From: an uncultured Lachnospiraceae bacterium
Lineage (GTDB): Bacteria; Bacillota; Clostridia; Lachnospirales; Lachnospiraceae
Assembly (NCBI GenBank): GCA_944381635.1
Contig: CALWLY010000002.1
Span: 186,001-250,000, forward strand
Reading direction: 5' to 3'
Length of the DNA stretch: 64,000 nucleotides
Part shown: piece by piece, positions 9,318-15,657 of the stretch
How positions within the stretch are numbered: the first letter of the stretch is position 1
Layout of the letters: each line of letters starts with the position of its first letter
Notes under the pieces: model-generated
What the model saw: the letters and a program-made list of their open reading frames with translations, nothing else
Told to the model about the DNA's origin: nothing
Database searches by the model: none
Program-made: the position numbers and the translations under genes

Positions 9318-9423
9318 TCTGCATAAAGCAAATTTGCTTTCCTGTATTTTAATGAAAAATTTTATTGAAAGCACAGTGCCATTATACAACATGCTTTTAT
9401 CTTATATCTTTATACTGCAAGCC

Positions 9424-9460
9424 AAAACGGTTCGGAGAAACTTGCTCTCCGAACCGTTTT
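9424..9460. terminator. Bidirectional terminator between the lipoprotein gene and smsB
   Basis: A perfect 15-bp inverted repeat, AAAACGGTTCGGAGA and its complement, with a 7-base loop and T-tracts on both strands. It lies between two convergent genes. Confidence 0.9.
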
Positions 9461-9467
9461 CTGTTTT

Positions 9468-10385
9468 CTACTGCAGGAAACCATCCACAATTTTTGCTTC
9501 GGCTTCCTCCTCTGTCAGTCCCAGAGTCATCAGTTTTATGATCTGCTCTCCTGCAATTTTTCCGATCGCTGCTTCGTGGATCAAAGCCGCATCCGGATGG
9601 TTTGCCTCCAGCTGAGGAACCGCACTGATTTTTGCCTCATCCATAATAATGGCATCACATTCCGTATGTCCGCTGCAGGCAGCATTTCCTTCCAGATCAG
9701 ACACGAATTTCTGATAGGAGCTTTCTTTTGCCACGGAGCGGGATACTACATTTGCACCGCTGCCGTCTCCGTTTAATTCCACATGGAAATAGCTTTCCGC
9801 CTTCTGCTTTCCATGGGTCATCAGTCTTTCCATGACTACCAGTTTCGCATCTTTTTCCAGGACCGCACTTGTTTTGCGGATGGTGGAATCCACTCCCTTG
9901 ATCTGGACTGTATCCATTTCCATGAAACTTCCCTCTCCCAGATTGATAATGGTTTCCGGATTCATAATCCTCTCTCCGTTGCCATCTCCGCTTCCGTAAT
10001 GTTTCTCCACATATTTAATATGCGCATTTTTCCCTACAAAGAAACTATGGATACCGTCATGCTGACTGGAATCCTTTCCTCCGTTATGAATACCGCAGCC
10101 TGCCACTATCGTCACATCACAGTCCTCTCCGATATAAAAATCGTTGTACACAACTTCTTTCAGTCCCGACTGGCTGATAATTACGGGAATATGCACGCTT
10201 TTGTTTTTGGTTCCCGGCTTGATGTGAATATCAATTCCTTTTCCGTTGTCTTTGGGAATAATTTCGATTTCTTCTGTAGAAGAACGTCCCACACTTTTTC
10301 CGTTTTCTCTTATATTATAAGCGCCTTCCGGAATTTCGTGAAGTCCGGCTATTTCTTCCAGAAGTTTTGCTCCAACCTGATCCAT
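9468..10385 (-). CDS. smsB: SufB/SufD-family Fe-S scaffold protein (SmsB type)
   Basis: About 305 aa of SufB/SufD beta-helix core without the long N-terminal region of classical SufB (about 470 aa). Recognisable parts are VIISQSGLKEVVYNDFYIGEDCDVTIVAGCGIHN, a glycine/histidine segment (DSSQHDGIHSFFVGKNAHIKYVEKHYGSG) and the C-terminal HTECDAIIMDEAKISAVPQLEANHPDAALIHEAAIGKI typical of SufB, with conserved Cys, Glu and His. Together with the adjacent SufC-type ATPase and no sufD, sufS or sufU nearby, this fits the minimal SmsCB system described in anaerobes, which assembles Fe-S clusters. The ATG nine bases inside the ORF is preferred because GGAGG lies only one base before the GTG. Confidence 0.9.
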   Translation of the reverse strand: MDQVGAKLLEEIAGLHEIPEGAYNIRENGKSVGRSSTEEIEIIPKDNGKGIDIHIKPGTKNKSVHIPVIISQSGLKEVVYNDFYIGEDCDVTIVAGCGIHNGGKDSSQHDGIHSFFVGKNAHIKYVEKHYGSGDGNGERIMNPETIINLGEGSFMEMDTVQIKGVDSTIRKTSAVLEKDAKLVVMERLMTHGKQKAESYFHVELNGDGSGANVVSRSVAKESSYQKFVSDLEGNAACSGHTECDAIIMDEAKISAVPQLEANHPDAALIHEAAIGKIAGEQIIKLMTLGLTEEEAEAKIVDGFLQ

Positions 10386-10402
10386 TGCACTCACGCCTCC
10401 TT

Positions 10403-11143
10403 TTACTCTAAACCGGCAGGTTCTTTATAATACTGACAGCTGCAGGAAGCCGTCTTTTCCAAAATATCCGGCAGAATATCTTCTTTTCTTCCCCTTGCTG
10501 TAATCTGGCCGTCCGCTATCATTACTATTTCATCTGCAATATTGAGAATGCGTTCCTGATGGGAAATAATGAGAATAGAACCGTTATTTACCTCGTGAAG
10601 TTTCTCAAAAACACCAATGAGCTTCTGAAAACTCCACAGGTCAATTCCCGCTTCCGGCTCATCAAATACTGTCAGTTTTGTAGCTCTTGCCATAACTGTG
10701 GCAATCTCGATTCGCTTTAGCTCTCCGCCGGAAAGGCTTGCGTTTACTTCTCTGCGCACATAATCTTTAGCACACAATCCTACCTCGGCCAGATAACGGC
10801 ATGCTTCCTCCACCGTAATGCGATTTCCAGTAGCCAGCTGAATCAGATCAAAAACGGTAATGCCTTTAAAGCGTACCGGCTGCTGAAACGCATAGCTGAT
10901 GCCTGCCTTTGCACGGTCTGTCACAGACCACTGGGTAATATCTTCCCCGTTCCACAAAATCTGTCCTTCCGTAGGCTTCTCAATCCCGGCAATCACCTTT
11001 GCCAATGTGGACTTTCCGCCGCCGTTGGGACCGGTGATCACAATAAATTTTCCATCCTCTATGGTTAGATTTACATTCTTTAATATTCCAATTTCCTCTT
11101 TTTTCTCGGAAACGGAAAAGGAAATATTTTTTAACTCTAACAT
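10403..11143 (-). CDS. smsC: SufC-family ATPase of the Fe-S assembly complex (SmsC type)
   Basis: 246-aa ABC-type soluble ATPase. Walker A GPNGGGKST (about residue 36), Q-loop in SYAFQQPVRFKG, signature LSGGELKRIEIA, Walker B LTVFDEPEAGID and the switch His in IISHQERIL. The IEIATVMARATKLTVFDEPEAGID stretch and the absence of membrane partners identify SufC rather than a transporter. It powers the SmsB scaffold. The ATG has AAGGAGAG upstream, and the longer ORF start lacks support. It is first in a two-gene operon with a strong promoter at 11259 and a 17-bp gap to smsB. The C-terminus carries two cysteines (TASCSCQYYKEPAG), an unusual feature that could bind metal. Confidence 0.92.
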   Translation of the reverse strand: MLELKNISFSVSEKKEEIGILKNVNLTIEDGKFIVITGPNGGGKSTLAKVIAGIEKPTEGQILWNGEDITQWSVTDRAKAGISYAFQQPVRFKGITVFDLIQLATGNRITVEEACRYLAEVGLCAKDYVRREVNASLSGGELKRIEIATVMARATKLTVFDEPEAGIDLWSFQKLIGVFEKLHEVNNGSILIISHQERILNIADEIVMIADGQITARGRKEDILPDILEKTASCSCQYYKEPAGLE

Positions 11144-11258
11144 GATACTCTCCTTCTTTTCTTTCGTCTCCGCGCTCCCTGCGAGCACTTCTGTTCACCG
11201 TTTTACTTTCTGACGTCTGTCAAACCGGTTATGCCTTTATCTTTCACAGCTATCTCCC

Positions 11259-11287
11259 ATTATAATCCAATTATTTACAAATTACAA
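11259..11287 (-). promoter_or_regulatory. Sigma-A promoter of smsCB
   Basis: TTGTAA, 17 bases, TATAAT on the minus strand, about 115 bases before the smsC start. The resulting leader of roughly 100 nt shows no structure that I can name. Confidence 0.75.
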
Positions 11288-11340
11288 ATTCATATGAACA
11301 TTGTATGAAAAAAAATTCATCCTGCTGTTTTCTATCCAAT

Positions 11341-11386
11341 AAAAAACTTCGACTTTCCCCAAAAGCTTTGAGGTGTCGAAGTTTTT
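11341..11386. terminator. Terminator after the cyclic-di-AMP receptor gene
   Basis: AAAAACTTCGAC pairs with GTCGAAGTTTTT, with a partly paired loop (CCCC/GAGG). T-runs on both strands; on the minus strand it follows the gene ending at 11417. Confidence 0.8.
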
Positions 11387-11416
11387 ATTTGCTTTCATCC
11401 TGTAGTTGGGAATCTT

Positions 11417-11755
11417 CTAACATTTTTCGTAATGCTCTACGTCAAGCACAAACACAGTACAGCCGCCCACTTCCATATCAATGGGAATCATATTGTTTGC
11501 TCCCGGATAAATATTTCCTGAAGACATGGAAGGCATGGTATATTTAATGGATTTTCTCTTTCCCGCGCATTCTTTAATAATTTTAACAGCTCCGGGAACA
11601 TTTTCCTCTTCGGTACCGATAACCAGAGTTACGTTTTTGTTCTTCAAAAATCCACCTGTTGTAGACAGTTTGGTTACCCAGTAATTTTTCTTGTTCAGTT
11701 CATCTACTGTTTCATCTACATCCTCAGAATGCATAATAGCAAAAATCATTTTCAT
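11417..11755 (-). CDS. darA: PII-like cyclic-di-AMP receptor (DarA/PstA family)
   Basis: 112-aa PII-fold protein. The family signature is clear: KMIFAIMHSEDVDETVDELNKKNYWVTKLSTTGGFLKNKNVTLVIGTEE, with TTGGFL at the T-loop base, and the C-terminal EVGGCTVFVLDVEHY. DarA proteins are trimers that bind cyclic-di-AMP; their downstream target is not settled. The start used (MKMIFAIMH) has GGAGG nine bases upstream, while two earlier in-frame ATG codons are too close to it or unsupported. It is followed by a terminator and preceded by the GNAT gene on the same strand, 47 bp away. It implies c-di-AMP signalling of osmolyte or potassium status in this organism. Confidence 0.92.
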   Translation of the reverse strand: MKMIFAIMHSEDVDETVDELNKKNYWVTKLSTTGGFLKNKNVTLVIGTEEENVPGAVKIIKECAGKRKSIKYTMPSMSSGNIYPGANNMIPIDMEVGGCTVFVLDVEHYEKC

Positions 11756-11802
11756 AAAAATCATCCTCCTTTTTTGCCGCTTTTTCATATAGGAAAAAAG
11801 CC

Positions 11803-12276
11803 TTATTGTCCATGATTCTTTAAATACTTGTATAAATAATACTGCGTATGCCCCCTTGGGCTTTCGGGCAGCTTGCCGAAGATCCGGTAACCTTTCGATA
11901 AATAAAAATCAATCCCCTGAAAATCATAGGTGTTTAACTGTGCCATGTAACAGCCATGAGAAGCAGCCTCCTGCTCTACCTCCCGAAGTAGTTTACCGCC
12001 TATCCCCATTTTCCTGTATTCTTCCTTCACCCAAAGAGTGTCAATCGCCAGTATATTCCAGAGTGCGGAATATGCTAAAATTCCGCCCGCCAGATTGCCT
12101 GCGCCATCTTTCGCACAGCGGCAAAACTTTACGAACGGCTCTCCTTGTGATAAGGAAACACAGGACAGATTGTAAGCCATCAAAGCATCATCGATCGCTT
12201 CCTCCTCTTTGAGATTCGGCACAGAAATCTTTATACCCAGGTCATCTTTCACGTCCGGAAATTTTTTCCTGCCCAT
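11803..12276 (-). CDS. GNAT-family N-acetyltransferase
   Basis: 157 aa. The acetyl-CoA-binding region is visible as LWVKEEYRKMGIGGKLLREVEQEAASHGC (motif A, R-x-x-G-x-G/A pattern as RKMGIGGKLL), followed by the motif B-like NTYDFQGIDFYLSKGYRIFGKLPESPRG. The acceptor is unknown. Similar stand-alone GNATs acetylate amines, antibiotics or ribosomal proteins. The start MGRKKFPD is chosen because AGAGG precedes it and the promoter at 12302-12330 overlaps the longer ORF start, so codons upstream cannot be translated from that promoter. Confidence 0.85.
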   Translation of the reverse strand: MGRKKFPDVKDDLGIKISVPNLKEEEAIDDALMAYNLSCVSLSQGEPFVKFCRCAKDGAGNLAGGILAYSALWNILAIDTLWVKEEYRKMGIGGKLLREVEQEAASHGCYMAQLNTYDFQGIDFYLSKGYRIFGKLPESPRGHTQYYLYKYLKNHGQ

Positions 12277-12301
12277 TCTGAATTCCTCTTTCTTTTTTTC
12301 T

Positions 12302-12330
12302 ATTATAACCCGACTTTGCTTATATGACAA
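12302..12330 (-). promoter_or_regulatory. Sigma-A promoter of the GNAT gene
   Basis: TTGTCA, 17 bases, TATAAT on the minus strand, 25 bases before the start codon at 12276. It may also drive darA. Confidence 0.8.
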
Positions 12331-12479
12331 TTCCCTAAATAATTTCTTTATTCCAGAATTTCTTTTGTGAAAATTGCAGTATATTGAACGCGGAGTGCCA
12401 GGAAACGCCTTATCACCTTATTTCTCTTCGCCGCACTGGACTTTTCATAGTTTTTATTATACAGAAATTTAGGAAAAAA

Positions 12480-12585
12480 AGGATATCCCGAAAGCCGAAG
12501 CAGTCTCTCTATTTTATGCCCAGACACACTGTCTGGTAAAATAAGCAATGTTCAAAACTGCTCCCGAATTTTTTCAGGATATCCT
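12480..12585 (-). repeat. 106-bp nested inverted-repeat element, terminator-like
   Basis: Ends AGGATATCC and GGATATCCT pair; inside them GCAGT/ACTGC pairs, and innermost a long stem (TATTTTA, CCAGACA) closes on a short loop. On the minus strand the outer stem is followed by seven T, so it can end queA transcripts. The size and nested terminal repeats also resemble a small MITE. Confidence 0.6.
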
Positions 12586-12615
12586 CTCTGTCTTTTTGTT
12601 ATTTCATCTTATTAT

Positions 12616-12660
12616 CATCGGTGCACAGGATCGAGGCGTATTGCCCCTATGCACCGACGC
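12616..12660 (-). repeat. Dispersed hairpin element, copy 1
   Basis: A 14-bp stem around GTCGGTGCATAGG on the minus strand, with loop GGCAATACGCCTCGAT. Stem and loop resemble the element at 36236-36282 on the plus strand. It lies 18 bp after the queA stop. Confidence 0.6.
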
Positions 12661-12677
12661 TGCTCTGCCATCCGATT

Positions 12678-13712
12678 CTACACGATGAACATGGCATCAC
12701 CAAACGAGAAAAAGCGATATTTTTCTCTGATTGCCTCCTCATAGGCTGCCAGTACGTGTTCTCTTCCCGCCAGAGCAGAAACCAGCATGACAAGCGTTGA
12801 TTCCGGAAGGTGAAAATTGGTGATCAGCCCATCCAGCACCTTAAATTTATAGCCGGGATAAATAAAAATTTCCGTATTATCACAGCATTCTTCCAGATGG
12901 CCGTTCTCATCAGCCGCGCTTTCCACCGTGCGGCAGCTGGTCGTTCCCACACAGATTACTCTGTGTCCGCTTTCTTTAGCCCGATTGATTTTTTCCGCCG
13001 CTTCCTTCGTCACCTGATAGTACTCGGAATGCATATGGTGTTCCAGAATATTTTCCACTTTTACAGGGCGAAAAGTTCCCAGTCCCACATGAAGGGTCAC
13101 ATAGGCAATGTCTACTCCCTTGTCCTCCACCTGCTTCAGCAGTTCCTTTGTAAAATGAAGCCCCGCCGTAGGAGCAGCTGCTGAACCTTCGTATTTGGCA
13201 TAGACGGTCTGATAACGATTTTTGTCCTGCAGCTTATGGGTAATATAAGGCGGCAGCGGCATCTCTCCCAGAGAATCCAGCACTTCCTCCCAGATTCCCT
13301 CGTAGTAGAATTTAATCAGACGATTTCCCTCTTCCACCACTTCAAGAACCTCTCCGGAAAGCCTTCCGTCACCAAAAACGATCCTGGTTCCCGGCTTTGC
13401 TTTTTTTCCCGGCTTTACCAGTGTCTCCCATATGTCATTTTCCCGTCTTTTTAAAAGAAGGATTTCAATGGCAGCACCGGTATCTTCTTTGGTTCCCAAA
13501 AGCCTTGCAGGAATTACCTTTGTGTTATTTAAAACCAGGCAGTCTCCCGGATTGAGATAATTCACAATTTCCCGAAAAACATGATGGGAAGTCTCCCCGG
13601 TCTGTTTATCAAGCATCAGAAGTCTGGAAGAGGAACGGTCTTCCAGCGGATCCTGGGCAATCAGCTCCTGAGGCAGATCAAAATAAAAATCCGATGTCTT
13701 TAATTCTTTCAT
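12678..13712 (-). CDS. queA: S-adenosylmethionine:tRNA ribosyltransferase-isomerase
   Basis: Builds epoxyqueuosine in tRNA by adding the ribosyl moiety of AdoMet to preQ1-modified tRNA. 344 aa, family length. Strong landmarks are [28 protein letters not shown] at the N-terminus, [18 protein letters not shown], the [10 protein letters not shown] motif near residue 160, [13 protein letters not shown], and the C-terminal [18 protein letters not shown]. It is the last of a three-gene minus run (15480 to 12678), 19 bp after the M18 aminopeptidase. The other queuosine genes are not in the window. Confidence 0.97.
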   Translation of the reverse strand: MKELKTSDFYFDLPQELIAQDPLEDRSSSRLLMLDKQTGETSHHVFREIVNYLNPGDCLVLNNTKVIPARLLGTKEDTGAAIEILLLKRRENDIWETLVKPGKKAKPGTRIVFGDGRLSGEVLEVVEEGNRLIKFYYEGIWEEVLDSLGEMPLPPYITHKLQDKNRYQTVYAKYEGSAAAPTAGLHFTKELLKQVEDKGVDIAYVTLHVGLGTFRPVKVENILEHHMHSEYYQVTKEAAEKINRAKESGHRVICVGTTSCRTVESAADENGHLEECCDNTEIFIYPGYKFKVLDGLITNFHLPESTLVMLVSALAGREHVLAAYEEAIREKYRFFSFGDAMFIV

Positions 13713-13731
13713 TTTCTTTTCTCTCGTGTTT

Positions 13732-15120
13732 CTATCTCAGGCAAGCGTTCTCCAGGAATGCCACATAGCCGCATTTTGTCTCATAAATGTCGGCTTTGCT
13801 GGTTGCTTCCCAGGGTGCATGCATATTCAGCACTGCCACACCGCAGTCGATCACATTCATGCCATACAGTGCCAGAATATAAGCAATGGTTCCGCCGCCG
13901 CCCAAATCCACACGGCCAAGTTCTGCTGTCTGGAATGTAACATCGCTGTTATCCATAATTGCGCGGATATGTGCCACATACTCTGCATTGGCATCGTTGG
14001 AACCGGATTTTCCTCTGGCTCCTGTAAATTTATTGAATACCATACCTTTTCCGATAAAGGCAGAGTTTTTCTTTTCGAAAGCAGAAGCATAAGAAGGATC
14101 AAAGCCGGCGCTTACGTCAGAAGAAAGCATATTGGAAGCTGCCAGACATCTTCTCATGTTCAGGTCACTGTATTCCCCTGTAAGGTTCAGAACTTCTGCC
14201 ACAGCGTTTTCAAAGAAACGTGACTGCATACCGGTTGCTCCTACGCTTCCGATTTCTTCCTTGTCTACCAGAATGCAGCATGCGGTGCGCTCTGTCTGAC
14301 CGATTTCCAGCATAGCCTTTAAGGACGTATAGGCACAAACTCTATCGTCCTGTCCGTATCCTAAGATCATGCTTCTGTCAAAGCCTGCTTCCCTTGCTTT
14401 TCCTGCGGGAACAACTTCCAGTTCTGCAGAAAGGAAATCTTCTTCCTCAATATCATAAGTATCTTTCAGAATTTTGAGAATGCCTGCTTTTACTGCTTCT
14501 TTCTCCTCATCTGCAAGCGGCTTGCTTCCCACGATAAGATCCAGAGCTTCCCCTTCGATTACTCTGGCTGCTTTTTTCTCCAGCTGTTCCTGGGAAAGAT
14601 GCACTAACAGGTCAGAGATAAAGAATACCGGATCATCCTCGTTTTCTCCCACATTGATTTCCACGGTAGTTCCGTCTTTTTTCACAACTACACCGTGAAG
14701 TGCCAGCGGAATTGTCACCCACTGGTATTTTTTAACTCCGCCGTAATAATGGGTATCCAGGTACGCCATTTCGCCGTCTTCATACATCGGATTCTGTTTG
14801 ATGTCCAGTCTGGGAGAGTCAATGTGTGCGCCCAGAATGTTCATACCTTCCGTCATGGGTTTTGTACCAATCTGGAACATAACAACCGCTTTGTTCATGC
14901 ATACAGCGTAAACCTTATCCCCTGCAGTCAACTTCTTTCCCGCTTTGATTGCTTCCGGAAGTTCCACATAGCCTGCTTTCTCGATGGTGTTTACAATCGT
15001 GTCTACGCATTCCCTCTCTGTCTTTCCGTTATCCAGAAAGTCCATATATTCTTTTGCAAGAACGTCTACTTTTTCCAGCTGTTCTTCACTGTATTTTTTC
15101 CATGCATTTTTTCTTTCCAT
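13732..15120 (-). CDS. M18-family metalloaminopeptidase
   Basis: 462 aa, family length. It cleaves N-terminal, often acidic or neutral, amino acids from peptides in the cytoplasm. Metal-ligand segments of the family are present: [15 protein letters not shown] (first His/Asp), [17 protein letters not shown] (catalytic Glu pair), and the C-terminal [30 protein letters not shown] with the last His. Homologues are annotated as aspartyl aminopeptidase or ApeB/ApeA. Start ATG has GGAGG. It follows the small unknown gene by 3 bp, so the two are translationally close, and precedes queA by 19 bp. Confidence 0.95.
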   Translation of the reverse strand: MERKNAWKKYSEEQLEKVDVLAKEYMDFLDNGKTERECVDTIVNTIEKAGYVELPEAIKAGKKLTAGDKVYAVCMNKAVVMFQIGTKPMTEGMNILGAHIDSPRLDIKQNPMYEDGEMAYLDTHYYGGVKKYQWVTIPLALHGVVVKKDGTTVEINVGENEDDPVFFISDLLVHLSQEQLEKKAARVIEGEALDLIVGSKPLADEEKEAVKAGILKILKDTYDIEEEDFLSAELEVVPAGKAREAGFDRSMILGYGQDDRVCAYTSLKAMLEIGQTERTACCILVDKEEIGSVGATGMQSRFFENAVAEVLNLTGEYSDLNMRRCLAASNMLSSDVSAGFDPSYASAFEKKNSAFIGKGMVFNKFTGARGKSGSNDANAEYVAHIRAIMDNSDVTFQTAELGRVDLGGGGTIAYILALYGMNVIDCGVAVLNMHAPWEATSKADIYETKCGYVAFLENACLR

Positions 15121-15123
15121 GGT

Positions 15124-15480
15124 TTATTCCTCCTTTTTGTCTTTTTTCTCCTGGACAGGCTTGCCCAATGAGTGTTTTCCCTGTCTGTCTGCCTGTTTTT
15201 TCTTTTTTCCATTTTCTGCGGACATGCCCAGAACGTTTTTCACAAGCTCTCTTGCTCTTGGCACTTCCTCATCGTGAATGCGGAAAACACAGGCCGTCTT
15301 TTCTTTTGGCCTTGTAAAAAAGAATTTCTGAAGAATTCCCTTTTCCTCCCAGTGGACACAATAGGAAATTCTGTTTTTCAACAGAATTTTCTCTATTTTT
15401 TCCTTGGTTTCAAGATCATAGACCTTGCAGAAATCTACTTCGTTATTTACCGGTCTTGCTGTTAATACATTACCTTCCAT
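15124..15480 (-). CDS. Conserved-looking small protein of unknown function with a basic tail
   Basis: 118 aa. The first 80 residues look like a compact alpha/beta fold (VDFCKVYDLETKEKIEKILLKNRISYCVHWEEKGILQKFFFTRPKEKTACVFRIHDEEVPRARELVKNVL). The last third is a charged, probably disordered Lys/Gln tail (GKKKKQADRQGKHSLGKP...KKDKKEE). The N-terminal part recalls putative signal-transducing DUF2007-like proteins, but I cannot assign it. AAAGGTG stands 6 bases before the chosen ATG; two earlier in-frame starts overlap this site. It heads the run with the M18 peptidase and queA, and its promoter carries a long perfect palindrome. Confidence 0.75.
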   Translation of the reverse strand: MEGNVLTARPVNNEVDFCKVYDLETKEKIEKILLKNRISYCVHWEEKGILQKFFFTRPKEKTACVFRIHDEEVPRARELVKNVLGMSAENGKKKKQADRQGKHSLGKPVQEKKDKKEE

Positions 15481-15534
15481 GTACATCACCTTTCAAAAAT
15501 ATGAGCTGAAGAGTGTCCCGGATTTGGGGGATAT

Positions 15535-15573
15535 CTTTAATGATACGATACCCCATCGTATCATTAAAGTCAA
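15535..15573 (-). promoter_or_regulatory. Promoter covered by a perfect 15-bp inverted repeat
   Basis: CTTTAATGATACGAT and its exact complement, separated by 5 bases (15535-15569). On the minus strand the repeat coincides with TTGACT, 17 bases, TATCGT (15573 to 15545), about 60 bases upstream of the gene at 15480. A repressor dimer site over a promoter is the simplest reading. There is no T-run, so it is not a terminator. Confidence 0.55.
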
Positions 15574-15574
15574 C

Positions 15575-15657
15575 AAATCGCACTCGCGCGAAAAGTAGTA
15601 TGTTGCCTGACAGCAACCGCGCTCGGCGCGAGTGTGCGCTTTAGCGCACACTTTTTT
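15575..15657. repeat. Structured repeat element with three stems, copy A
   Basis: On the plus strand: AAATCGCACT, a stem CGCGCG/CGCGC enclosing GTTGC/GCAAC, then a terminator-like hairpin (GTGTGCGC-TTTA-GCGCACAC) with six T. It abuts the pheT stop codon. Copy B at 48287-48368 keeps the same order and unpaired bases but different, compensating stem sequences. Confidence 0.65.

Noticed and set aside
12348-12548. 66-codon minus-strand ORF between queA and the GNAT gene
   Set aside because: It runs through the nested palindromic element and AT-rich sequence, without a good ribosome site.
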